This document shows, one piece after another, positions 50,967 to 59,950 of a stretch of 64,000 nt of DNA. The notes under the pieces were generated by a model. It ran no database searches, was not told the origin of the DNA, and saw only the letters and a list, made by a program, of their open reading frames with translations. Numbering within the stretch: position 1 is the stretch's first letter; each line of letters begins with the position of its first letter. Position numbers and translations under genes: made by a program. This DNA is from Bordetella sp. LUAb4 (GTDB lineage: Bacteria > Pseudomonadota > Gammaproteobacteria > Burkholderiales > Burkholderiaceae_B): assembly GCF_021325795.1 (NCBI RefSeq), contig NZ_JAHPZX010000010.1:62001-126000 (forward strand), in the 5' to 3' direction.

Positions 50967-52232
50967 GTGTTCGATACCATTTCCATGATCGGGTTGGGCT
51001 ATATCGGCCTGCCCACCGCGACGTTGTTCGCTTCCCGCAAGAAGAAGGTGATCGGCGTGGATGTCAATCCGCGCGCCGTCGATATCATCAATCAAGGCAA
51101 GATCCACATCGTCGAGCCGGCGCTCGATATCCTGGTGCATGCCGCGGTGACCGAAGGTTTCCTGGTGGCCACCACCACGCCGCAGCCGGCTGATGCTTTC
51201 CTGATCGCCGTGCCGACGCCGTTCACGGACGGCCACAAGCCCGACCTGAGCTACATCGAAGCGGCCGCCAAGTCGATCGCGCCGGTGCTGGCCACGGGCA
51301 ACCTGGTGGTGCTGGAAAGCACCTCGCCGGTGAATGCCACGGCGAAACTGGAGCAGTGGTTGGCGCAGGCACGGCCGGACCTGACGTTCCCGTCACAGGC
51401 CGGCGACGCCGCCGGCGTGCAGATCGCCTACTGCCCGGAACGGGTCTTGCCGGGCAAGGTGGTGCACGAACTGGTGTCCAACGACCGTGTCATCGGTGGC
51501 ATGACCCAGACCGCGTCGAATATGGCCGTGGAGCTGTACAGCATCTTCGTGGAAGGTGCCTTGATCGTGACCGACGCCCGCACCGCCGAGATGTGCAAGC
51601 TGACGGAGAACAGCTTCCGCGATGTGAATATCGCGTTTGCCAACGAACTGTCCCTGGTCTGCGACGAGCTGGGCATCGATGTGTGGGAGCTGATTCGTCT
51701 GGCGAACCGGCATCCCCGCGTCAACATCCTGCAGCCGGCCGCCGGCGTCGGTGGCCATTGCATTGCCGTCGACCCGTGGTTCATCGTCGACTCCGCGCCG
51801 AAGACTGCCCGCATGATACGCACGGCACGCGAGGTCAACGACCACAAGCCTGTGTGGGTGCTGGAGAAGATCAAGACGGCCTTGGACGAGCTGCGCGTGT
51901 TGAAACCGACCGCCAAACAGGGCGATCTGAAGGTGGCTTGCCTGGGCGTGGCGTTCAAGCCGGACATCGACGATTTGCGCGAAAGCCCCGCGGTGGAGAT
52001 CGTGCACCACGTCGTCGAGCTGGGCTGCCAGGTTCAGGTGGTCGAACCCAATATCGATTTCTTGCCGGCCACCATGCACGCGGAGAACCTGACCCTGGTC
52101 ACGCTGGAGGATGCCTTGGCCCAGGCTGACGTGCTGTGCGTGCTGGTCAAGCACCAGCCTTTCGTCCTGGCGATCGATGACATTCGCAAGCACGCCAGGG
52201 CCATCGACGTCGTCGGGCTGCTGGCTGCTTGA
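50967..52232 (+). CDS. wecC: UDP-ManNAc dehydrogenase WecC
   Basis: 421 residues from a GTG at 50967 with AGAGG six bases upstream. The TTG at 50949 that overlaps wecB would add six residues that WecC proteins lack. The sequence follows E. coli WecC closely: GLGYIGLPTATLFASR (NAD motif), IAVPTPF, AYCPERVLPG, RTAEMCKLTENSFRDVNIAF, GVGGHCIAVDPWF with the catalytic Cys, and FKPDIDDLRESPAVEI. It oxidises UDP-ManNAc to UDP-ManNAcA, so the capsule probably contains N-acetylmannosaminuronic acid. Confidence 0.97.
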   Translation: MFDTISMIGLGYIGLPTATLFASRKKKVIGVDVNPRAVDIINQGKIHIVEPALDILVHAAVTEGFLVATTTPQPADAFLIAVPTPFTDGHKPDLSYIEAAAKSIAPVLATGNLVVLESTSPVNATAKLEQWLAQARPDLTFPSQAGDAAGVQIAYCPERVLPGKVVHELVSNDRVIGGMTQTASNMAVELYSIFVEGALIVTDARTAEMCKLTENSFRDVNIAFANELSLVCDELGIDVWELIRLANRHPRVNILQPAAGVGGHCIAVDPWFIVDSAPKTARMIRTAREVNDHKPVWVLEKIKTALDELRVLKPTAKQGDLKVACLGVAFKPDIDDLRESPAVEIVHHVVELGCQVQVVEPNIDFLPATMHAENLTLVTLEDALAQADVLCVLVKHQPFVLAIDDIRKHARAIDVVGLLAA

Positions 52233-52268
52233 CGAAAGCACGCCAGAACCGAAGGCACGACGGAAAAG

Positions 52269-55200
52269 ATGACGGACAACACGACGGAAAACCGGAGCAA
52301 AGTCATGCAGGCATCCTTGGTCCGCGAGGCGGAAGGCGAGTATCTGCGCGGAAATTATCAGGCTGCGGTGGAGTTGTACGAGCAGCTTGGCGCCTTGCTG
52401 GGCAACCAGTACTTCGAGGCCAATATCAGGCTGTGCGAACGGCGCCTGACGCAGGACAGCGGCGCGCCGCCGCTGCACCAGCTGCGGGTCGCCGCCGTGA
52501 TGGACGACTTCACGCATCACGCCTATGCCGCGGAGTGCCGCCTGCTGCCCTTGGCGGCCGCGACCTGGCAGAAGGACATCACCGAGTTCCAGCCGGACAT
52601 CGTTTTCATCGAGTCGGCCTGGCGGGGGCTGGATGATTCCTGGGAAAAGAAGATCAGCCAGGTATCCGAGGAATTGCGCGCGCTGGTGAAATGGGCGCGG
52701 GATCACAATGTGCCCACGCTGTTGTGGTGCAAGGAAGACCCGGTCCATTTTTCGCGCTTCCTGCTCGTAGCGCGCATCGTCGACCACGTCTTCACCACGG
52801 ACATGGATTGCATCGCGAAATACAAACGCGCGGTGGGCCATGACCGGGTGTATTTCCTGCCCTTCGCCGCGCAGATCTCCATGCACAATCCGCTGGCGAC
52901 AGTGGAACGGCGCGAAGGCTTTTCGTTCGCTGGCTCCTGGTATCCCCACTATCTGGAGCGGCAGGCCGATTTCCGTACCCTGGTCGGCGTCGCGCGCAAA
53001 CTCAAGTGGGTGGAAATCTACGACCGCAACGGCAACCGGCCGCTGCCGCATGATTTCGTGTTCCCGGAGGAGTTTCACAGCGAGATTCGCGGCACCCTTC
53101 CCTATACCGAGATGGACAAGGGCTATAAGGGGTATCGCTACGGCATTACCGTCAACACCGTGAAGCAGTCGCAGACCATGTTCGCGCGCCGGGCGCTTGA
53201 ACTGATGGCCTGCAACACGGTGGTGGTCAGCAATTTCTCCAAGGGCTTGCGGCAACTGTTCGGCGATCTGGTCATCGCGTCCGATGACGCAGGCGAGCTG
53301 GAAGGGCGGCTGGCGCCGCTGGTGGACGATGGTGCGGCTTATCGCAAGCTGCGTCTGCAGGCCTTGCGCAAGGTGCTGTCCGAGCATACCTATACACACC
53401 GCCTGGCCTATATCGCCGGCAAGGTGTTCGATCGTTCGACGGCGCCGCCCGCGCCGCGGGTCGCGCTTTTGGCCGAAGCATCCACGCAAGAAGAGGTGGC
53501 CGTGCTGGTAGCGGCGCTGGAACGCCAGGCGCGGCCACGGGTGGTCCTGCTGCTGGTGGCGCCGCGCGGGCTTTGCAGCCACTCGCGGGTCGTGGTCCTG
53601 GACAGCAGGCAGGCCGCCTGGCACCGGGCGCAACGCTTCGATTTCGTGGCGCCGATCTCCAGCGCCGATTATCACGGCAAGCATTATCTGAATGACCTGA
53701 TCCTGGCGACAGCCTTCGCGCCGGACGCCGGGGTGACCAAGGCATCGTTCCACGCCCTTGCCGCCGGCGGCGAGGTGATCGAACAGGATGCCGGCCAGGA
53801 ATACGTAGTGGTGCGCCGCGCGGCCCTGCGGCGCAGCCTGCTGCCCCCGGCGCTTCTGCACACCGGCTTGCAGGCCTGGGTGGAAGATGACAGCCTGCGC
53901 CTGGAGGATGTCCAGGTCGAGGCCGCATCCCTGGTTTCCATCGATGCATTCAGCTATTGCGCCGACGGCGCCGCCAGCGAGGCGGTGCCCGGCATCGTCG
54001 ACGCCGAGGATGTACAGCGCATCGGGGCCAGCCTGCCTCTGGATATGCAGCCGCGCGCGCAAAAGGTGCGTGCGCTCAAGGTCGACGAGCGGGTGGCGCT
54101 GGAAGCGGAAGACTGGCTGGCGCTGGTGCCGCCCAAGTCCATTCACAAGAGCATGAAGCTGAGCCTGGGTGACGACGGCCTGGTCTATCTGGACAGTCAG
54201 CTGGGACCCGAGGAATATAAGTACGTTTACCTGAGCCGCGAGTTTTCGCCGCAGGAAGTCACGGCGCGGCAGGATTTCGGCTTCATCGTGCAAGGCGATG
54301 CGCAATTGGATGTGCGCCTGGTCTTCGTATTCCTCGACGGCGCCGGGCTGAAGATCTCCCATTACATGCACACCCTGGGCATGCGCGACGGTATTGCACT
54401 GCCCCCCGGCACGGCATCGATCCGTCTGGGTATGCGCGTGCAGGGCGGCGGCCAGGCCAAGATCGGACGCATCGTCCTGTTGGAAGCGTGCCCGCCGGAA
54501 TTCGATCTGTTGCCTTGCGGGCGGCAGTTGGTGGTGAGCCGGCAATACCCCAGCTACGACGATCTGTACCGCTTCGGCTTCGTCCATTCGCGGGTCAAGG
54601 CCTACAACCGGTCCGGCTGGCCGACCGAGGTGATGCGTATCACCACCGCGGGAGGCGGGCGCTTCCGCGAGTTCGAGAATGTCGATGTGGTCGATGCCCA
54701 GGTCGGCCAGCTCAAGCACGCTTTGGCGTCCGGCACGCATGACAGCGTGGCGGTGCATATCTGCGACCGCCCGATCTGGAATGCCGTGCGCGAGCAGTTG
54801 GACCATGTGCGCGTCGTCATCTGGGCGCATGGTTCGGAGATCCAGCCCTGGTGGCGCCGGGCGACCAACCACACCACCGATGACACGCGTAATGCGTCGC
54901 GGCGGACCTCGGACGCGCGCATGCTCATGTGGCGGGAAATACTGACGCTGCGGCATCCGAACCTGACGGTGGCGTTCATCTCCGACAATCAGGCGATGGA
55001 GGCCTTGTCCGACTTGCGTCTGCCGGTCGATAGCGTTGGCAATATCGCGGTGGTCCACAATTTCATCGATGGCGATTTGTTCGAGTACCTGCCCAAGAGT
55101 CCCGAGCAGCGCTTCGATTTACTGTCGATACGGCCCTATGCGTCCACCGTCTATGCCAATGACTTGACCGTGCGCGCCATCCAGGCGCTGGCGCAGGAGC

Positions 55201-56852
55201 CGTTCTTCCCGCAGCTGCGTATCCGCCTGGTGGGCGACGGGCCTTTGTTCGACGACACGGTCGAGCCCTTGCGCCAGTACCCCAACGTGACCTTGCACAA
55301 AGGCTTTCTCCTGCAGCGCGAAATCGCGGCCCTGCATCGGGAATATGGCGTGTTCCTGGTGCCGTCGCGGGCGGACTCGCAGGGGGTCTCGCGCGACGAG
55401 GCCATGGCATCCGGCCTGGTGCCCGTGACCACGCGTGTGGCGGCCATCCCCCAATTCGTCGATGAGCGTTGCGGCATCATGGCGGAGCCGGAGGACGCCC
55501 TGGGCCTGGCGGCTGGCGTACGTCGCCTGATCGAGAATCCCGACGTCTTCCTGTCCATGTCACGCGCCGCCGGCGAGCGGGTGCGCGCCCAGTCCAGCTA
55601 CCGTCAGACGGTGTCGCAGGAACTGGCGCTGTTGAGCGGACGGGGTGGGGATACGGTGAATGCGGCGGCCGACCAGCGTCTGCTGGCGCAGGACAACAGC
55701 CTGACCGACGTTGCGCTGTATGGTGATGTGAATCTGAATATCATGGATGGCTCGGCGATCTGGGCGGCGTCGCTGGCCGAGGTCTTGAGTGGCTTGGGGA
55801 ACTTGCGCGTTTCCGTCGTGCTCAAGGCGCGCGTCCACCGCACGCAGGTGATATCCCGCCTGCTGGATCTGACGCCCGCCGTACGGTTGATCGAACCCGA
55901 GCTCGCCGATGCGCGCAGTGGCCTGTCGCAGGCCGACGCCGTGGCCTGGCTGGAACGCCTGGATGAGGAGCGGCCGTTCCGCGCCTTCATCATGCGAGGG
56001 CTGGAGGTGTGCCTGCAAGCCGCGCGGTCGCCACGCCTGGCGGGACGGCTGTGGGCCTACCTGACCGACATTCCGCAGCAGGCCGAACTTCTGGACGACG
56101 AAAGCCGTTCGAAGATCGAGGCCATCATCGACGCGAGCGAGTACATCCTGTGCCAGACGCCGGAAATGAAGGCTTATTTCTCCCGCTTGTTTCCCCAGGC
56201 GGCGGACCGCACCCGTCTGCTGCCACCCATGGTGCCCACCGCCGTCACGACGGACGGCGCGCTGGAACGAAGCGCGCTCGATCTGGACACGCCGTTCCGC
56301 TATTGCTACGCGGGGAAATTCGCGCCACGCTGGGGTATCCGGGAGTTGTTCGAAGCGCACCAGGCCTTACGGGGCGCGGTCGCCGACGCCGAATTGCATG
56401 TCTTCGGCGACAAGATCCATAACCCGGCCGACGATCCGGAATTCCGGCCCCTGGTGCAGACGCGCCTGGAGTCCGGCGATGGCTTGGCGTGGCACGGCGC
56501 ATTGGATCGCGATGCGCTGATGCGGCGCCTGCAGGGGATGCATGCCAGCTGGGCCTTCCGCGATCCGGCGTTCGAGCACGAGACCCTGGAGCTGTCGACC
56601 AAGGTGCTCGAATACGCCAGCCTGGGGGTTCCCATGATATTGGCGCGCAGCGCGGTGTTCGAAGGCGTACTCGGCAAGGACTACCCCTTGTTCGCCGCGA
56701 CGCGCGCGCAGGCCGGGGAACTGCTGCGCGCACTGGCGACCTCGCGTGACCTGCGCGCGGATGCCGGCGGGCGTTTGCGCGACGTGGCGCAGCGCTACAC
56801 CTTCGATGCGGTACGGCAGCAGCTCGATGAGCAGCAGCTTTTCTCGAAGTGA
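52269..56852 (+). CDS. Giant multi-module glycosyltransferase, probable capsule polymerase
   Basis: 1527 residues, soluble. Modules in order: a TPR-like start (about 15-60); a CgeB-like glycosyltransferase part (about 70-385, with VFIESAWRGLDDSW and CNTVVVSNFSKGL); a shortened GT2-like part (about 395-560); a strand-rich part (about 600-745); a GT4-like transferase (about 755-1125, with VPSRADSQGVSRDEAMASG); and a third GT-B-like transferase (about 1140-1527, with CYAGKFAPRWGIRELFEA). Such an array can build a repeating polymer alone, so capsule polymerase is the likely role. The N-terminal module is paralogous to the separate protein at 62273-63358. Linkages cannot be read from sequence. Confidence 0.85.
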   Translation: MTDNTTENRSKVMQASLVREAEGEYLRGNYQAAVELYEQLGALLGNQYFEANIRLCERRLTQDSGAPPLHQLRVAAVMDDFTHHAYAAECRLLPLAAATWQKDITEFQPDIVFIESAWRGLDDSWEKKISQVSEELRALVKWARDHNVPTLLWCKEDPVHFSRFLLVARIVDHVFTTDMDCIAKYKRAVGHDRVYFLPFAAQISMHNPLATVERREGFSFAGSWYPHYLERQADFRTLVGVARKLKWVEIYDRNGNRPLPHDFVFPEEFHSEIRGTLPYTEMDKGYKGYRYGITVNTVKQSQTMFARRALELMACNTVVVSNFSKGLRQLFGDLVIASDDAGELEGRLAPLVDDGAAYRKLRLQALRKVLSEHTYTHRLAYIAGKVFDRSTAPPAPRVALLAEASTQEEVAVLVAALERQARPRVVLLLVAPRGLCSHSRVVVLDSRQAAWHRAQRFDFVAPISSADYHGKHYLNDLILATAFAPDAGVTKASFHALAAGGEVIEQDAGQEYVVVRRAALRRSLLPPALLHTGLQAWVEDDSLRLEDVQVEAASLVSIDAFSYCADGAASEAVPGIVDAEDVQRIGASLPLDMQPRAQKVRALKVDERVALEAEDWLALVPPKSIHKSMKLSLGDDGLVYLDSQLGPEEYKYVYLSREFSPQEVTARQDFGFIVQGDAQLDVRLVFVFLDGAGLKISHYMHTLGMRDGIALPPGTASIRLGMRVQGGGQAKIGRIVLLEACPPEFDLLPCGRQLVVSRQYPSYDDLYRFGFVHSRVKAYNRSGWPTEVMRITTAGGGRFREFENVDVVDAQVGQLKHALASGTHDSVAVHICDRPIWNAVREQLDHVRVVIWAHGSEIQPWWRRATNHTTDDTRNASRRTSDARMLMWREILTLRHPNLTVAFISDNQAMEALSDLRLPVDSVGNIAVVHNFIDGDLFEYLPKSPEQRFDLLSIRPYASTVYANDLTVRAIQALAQEPFFPQLRIRLVGDGPLFDDTVEPLRQYPNVTLHKGFLLQREIAALHREYGVFLVPSRADSQGVSRDEAMASGLVPVTTRVAAIPQFVDERCGIMAEPEDALGLAAGVRRLIENPDVFLSMSRAAGERVRAQSSYRQTVSQELALLSGRGGDTVNAAADQRLLAQDNSLTDVALYGDVNLNIMDGSAIWAASLAEVLSGLGNLRVSVVLKARVHRTQVISRLLDLTPAVRLIEPELADARSGLSQADAVAWLERLDEERPFRAFIMRGLEVCLQAARSPRLAGRLWAYLTDIPQQAELLDDESRSKIEAIIDASEYILCQTPEMKAYFSRLFPQAADRTRLLPPMVPTAVTTDGALERSALDLDTPFRYCYAGKFAPRWGIRELFEAHQALRGAVADAELHVFGDKIHNPADDPEFRPLVQTRLESGDGLAWHGALDRDALMRRLQGMHASWAFRDPAFEHETLELSTKVLEYASLGVPMILARSAVFEGVLGKDYPLFAATRAQAGELLRALATSRDLRADAGGRLRDVAQRYTFDAVRQQLDEQQLFSK

Positions 56853-56909
56853 GGGGCTGGCGCTATTCCCCGTCAGCGCTCACCCAATGACCAAGAAAGG
56901 TGGATTCAG

Positions 56910-57776
56910 GTGATTCTCGTTGCAAGCCATATCAGTTGGGGCCTCGCGGAGCAGGCGGTCGTTACGGCATTGACCGCTTGGGGCGGCGCCGCGTGGACCC
57001 GCTTGCGCGCGCGGTTCACACCCAAGCCCAGAACGGTGGTGGCGGAGAAGAAGGGTTTGCCCATTCTTACCTATCACCATCATTTGCCGCTCGAGCTCAA
57101 GGAAGCGAGCTGCTTTCGCGAGGGCAGCGTCACCAATACGGTGGAGAGCTTCGCCGAACAGATGGCATGGCTGCGGGAGAACGACTACGCCACGATGAAG
57201 CTGGCCGAGCTGGAGGACTACTTGAGAGGCGAGGAGATGGATATCTCACGCAAGCTCATGATCACGTTCGATGACGGACACCTGAGCGTTGCCAGGTACT
57301 GCTACGACATTCTCAAGCAATACGGCTATACGGCCGTGGTGTTCATGATCACCGGCAAGCAGCCCGAACAGCCGGTGGAGGTGCTCGAACCCGATCTGCT
57401 GCAGTACGTGTCCAGGCAGGAGATGCTGGACCAGGCGGATGTCTTTGAGTGGGCCGCGCATACCTATCGCATGCATGCGCGCGACGAACATAGCGTGTCG
57501 CGTCTGGTCTCCTCTTCGCAGGCGGCGCTGATGGCGGACGCGGCGATGTGCCGTGCCGCGCTGAACGGCACCGAGCATTTTTGTTTTCCTTTCGGCCAAT
57601 ACGATCGACGGGTCATCGATACGCTGGTCGAGGTGGGCTATCGCTATTTCTACTCCACCGAAAGAGGACTGGTTTACCCGGATCCTGATCATGACGTGCA
57701 CGTACTGCGGCGCTTGAATGTTTCACCGCGGATGACGGTGGCGCAGTTCGGGCGCCTCATGGGCACGCGCAGGTAG
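56910..57776 (+). CDS. NodB-type polysaccharide deacetylase
   Basis: 288 residues from a GTG with a good AAAGGTGG upstream. The NodB domain (about 55-285) has motif 1 TFDDGH (about 116-121), motif 2 HTYRMH, and a later FPFGQYD segment. Such enzymes remove N-acetyl groups from surface amino sugars. There is no clear signal peptide, so it may act in the cytoplasm on precursor or be exported otherwise. It sits between the giant glycosyltransferase and a secreted beta-helix protein; capsule modification is the natural reading. Confidence 0.88.
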   Translation: MILVASHISWGLAEQAVVTALTAWGGAAWTRLRARFTPKPRTVVAEKKGLPILTYHHHLPLELKEASCFREGSVTNTVESFAEQMAWLRENDYATMKLAELEDYLRGEEMDISRKLMITFDDGHLSVARYCYDILKQYGYTAVVFMITGKQPEQPVEVLEPDLLQYVSRQEMLDQADVFEWAAHTYRMHARDEHSVSRLVSSSQAALMADAAMCRAALNGTEHFCFPFGQYDRRVIDTLVEVGYRYFYSTERGLVYPDPDHDVHVLRRLNVSPRMTVAQFGRLMGTRR

Positions 57777-57843
57777 GCGGTGTCGCAGGCAAGGATCGGG
57801 CGCTGTTCAAAATGATGTTTCAGACGATGTTTTCGTCAATACG

Positions 57844-57887
57844 CCAGGCAATTTTCGAGGCCACATTCCAGGAAATTTTCCAGGCCA
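57844..57887 (+). repeat. Imperfect tandem repeat in leader of beta-helix gene
   Basis: Two 20-base copies (57844-57863 and 57868-57887), CCAGGCAATTTTCGAGGCCA and CCAGGAAATTTTCCAGGCCA, differ at two positions. They lie just before the 57903 gene start. The function is unknown. Confidence 0.6.
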
Positions 57888-57902
57888 GACGGGGGATTAA
57901 CC

Positions 57903-58991
57903 ATGAACAACTTCAGATCCACGATCAAGCACTTTGGAGCCACCATGAACAACGATACTCTGCAGAGAATACGCATGTTGGTTGAACTTTTCCTGTCCTA
58001 CGGACGGCGGGCAAGCCGGGTCCTGGCACGTTACTGCCTGCTGTTTCTCCTGGCTTTGTCGCCCTGCGCGATTGCCTGGGCCGACGTCGCCCTTTATGTC
58101 AGCCCCCTCGGGGACGACAAGAATGACGGCAGCAGCGGGCCCAAAGCGGTCGCCACGCTGCAAGCGGCCTTGAAACTGGCGGAGCCGATGCTCAAGTCGG
58201 TCGGTACGATCAACATTATCGTGCTCGGGGGGAGATACCTGGAACAGCGCTTCCAGACGACGGGTAATGTCAACCAGGCGCCTATCGTCATCGTTCCCTC
58301 TGGTACCTCTTCCGTGATTTTCGACGGTAATGGCAAAGGCGGAACATGGATGACCCTGACGAAGCAGGGTAAAGGCGGCATTCCTTCAAATATCACCATG
58401 GCGAACTTCGAAGTGACGAACTACGAGACCGCGATCGATGCGACGGCGGATCGTAATGACAAGAAAGCCTGGATCGGTGGGATGACCATCCACAATATGA
58501 CGTTCTCCTATATCGGCGACATCGCCAATGCCAACGCCACGGAGGCGTCGACCGCTGTCATTCGCCTGGTCAACTCCCAGGGCAATCAGATCATACGCAG
58601 CCGCTTCGAGAATATCCGCAACCGCACGGACTGCCCCATCCTGCACGCGGTCTACCTGGCGCACTACTCAGTCGATAACCTGATCGAAAACACGTATTTC
58701 TCCAATATCTGCGGAGATGCCGTGCGCTTTCGCGACGAGTCCGGACCGAATACGGTGAAGCTCAACACGTTCAAGGACTCATGGTCGCAGAGTCCCACCT
58801 CGGACTGGTTCTGCGACAAGACCACGCGCACCGACTGCACCAAGACTTCGGGCGAATGCCCTTCGATCGGCAATAAGTTGACGAGCAACACCATGGAGAC
58901 CGCCGGCACCGCGCCCCTGCCGCCCTTGTTCATCGGCTATTTCACCCCCCCGGCAAGCTGCCCGGCCGGTCCGCGCGCGATCATCCAATGA
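57903..58991 (+). CDS. Secreted right-handed beta-helix protein
   Basis: Up to 362 residues. Two starts share the same ATGAACAAC: 57903 and 57945. The second has GGAGCC close by and gives a more usual signal peptide (hydrophobic core LLFLLALSPCAIAWA, cleavage before DVALYV), so it may be the real one. The mature part is Gly/Asn/Thr-rich with short strand repeats and the N-terminal YVSPLGDDKNDGSSGPKAVAT motif of parallel beta-helix carbohydrate-active proteins. It may be a capsule lyase, epimerase or binding protein in the periplasm; no catalytic set is obvious. The stop overlaps the next gene (ATGA). Confidence 0.8.
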   Translation: MNNFRSTIKHFGATMNNDTLQRIRMLVELFLSYGRRASRVLARYCLLFLLALSPCAIAWADVALYVSPLGDDKNDGSSGPKAVATLQAALKLAEPMLKSVGTINIIVLGGRYLEQRFQTTGNVNQAPIVIVPSGTSSVIFDGNGKGGTWMTLTKQGKGGIPSNITMANFEVTNYETAIDATADRNDKKAWIGGMTIHNMTFSYIGDIANANATEASTAVIRLVNSQGNQIIRSRFENIRNRTDCPILHAVYLAHYSVDNLIENTYFSNICGDAVRFRDESGPNTVKLNTFKDSWSQSPTSDWFCDKTTRTDCTKTSGECPSIGNKLTSNTMETAGTAPLPPLFIGYFTPPASCPAGPRAIIQ

Positions 58992-59950
58992 GCCGATACG
59001 CCTTGCTGACGGTGGACACCGAGGCTTTGCCCAAGCGGGCGGAGTGCGATCACGTCCAGCGTCTCATCTGGGGACATCATGAGGAAGGCACGGCGGGGAT
59101 CCGGGAAATCCGCGCGATAGGAGCCGAGTTTGGCGTGCCGCACGTGTTCTTCGTCGACATGTGCGCCACTACGCGCTATCCGGAGGAAATGCGCGCCGTG
59201 GTGCGCTGGCTGGATATGAACGGCCAGGATGTACAACTGCATCTGCATCCGGAAACCCTGCCGCGCGAGTTCTGGTCAGCCCACGGGTTGGCGGCGACAC
59301 CGACGTATATCAACGAGTATCCCGCGCCGGACAAGGCCCTGTTCCTGCTCAAGCATTTCGGTGCGGAACTGACGGGGATCACCGGCAAGCGCGTGCTGGC
59401 TTGCCGGGCAGGGTCGCTGCGCTGGAACGCGGACTTCATCAGGGCGCTGCGGGCGGCGGAGATTCCCCTGTCGTTCAATAATTCGATGCGGGCCTACATG
59501 ACCGGACGCGCGACGTATGCGGAGCCGACCAATCAGCCCTACACCTGGTCCAATGGCGTCATCGAGGTGCCGGTGACCGAGCGGCATATTCCGCCCGGCA
59601 CCGGGCGCCGCGAACGCTGGGTCAGCCTGACCTATCCGGAATCCAGCTATTTCCCCTTCAAGACCAGGCGCTTTGCGGGCCTGCCGCGTTTATTTGCACG
59701 CGGCCCCTCGTTTGCCGTGCTGCTGATGCATTCCTGGTCTTTTCTCTACTGGAATGACAAGCGGCGCGCCGTCTACCAGGACGACCGCCGGCTGGAGGCC
59801 TATCGCGCGCTGGTGGCGCGCGTGTCGGCGGACTATGACGTGATCACCAGCGCGGATTTTCTCGACCTGTACCGGCGCGGGCGGATCAAGAGGAGCGCGC
59901 ATATGGACCTGAGGGTGGCCGAAATGTGGGGGGATTCGAATCGTGCCTGA
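58988..59950 (+). CDS. CE4-like polysaccharide deacetylase family protein, copy 1
   Basis: 320 residues, no signal peptide. The N-terminus ALLTVDTEALPKRA has the first Asp of the CE4 domain, and the metal-binding HLHPE (about 79-83) and CRAGSLRWN motif follow. A C-terminal HSWSF segment closes the set. This resembles the WalW-like subgroup. The next gene encodes a close paralogue, so the pair arose by tandem duplication. Overlaps with both neighbours place it in one operon. The precise substrate is unknown. Confidence 0.8.
   Translation: MSRYALLTVDTEALPKRAECDHVQRLIWGHHEEGTAGIREIRAIGAEFGVPHVFFVDMCATTRYPEEMRAVVRWLDMNGQDVQLHLHPETLPREFWSAHGLAATPTYINEYPAPDKALFLLKHFGAELTGITGKRVLACRAGSLRWNADFIRALRAAEIPLSFNNSMRAYMTGRATYAEPTNQPYTWSNGVIEVPVTERHIPPGTGRRERWVSLTYPESSYFPFKTRRFAGLPRLFARGPSFAVLLMHSWSFLYWNDKRRAVYQDDRRLEAYRALVARVSADYDVITSADFLDLYRRGRIKRSAHMDLRVAEMWGDSNRA

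Noticed and set aside
51393-55058. 1221-codon open frame on the minus strand
   Set aside because: It lies antisense to wecC and the giant glycosyltransferase, whose products have clear motifs. Long antisense frames are common in high-GC DNA, and the translation is His/Gln/Arg-rich without domains.
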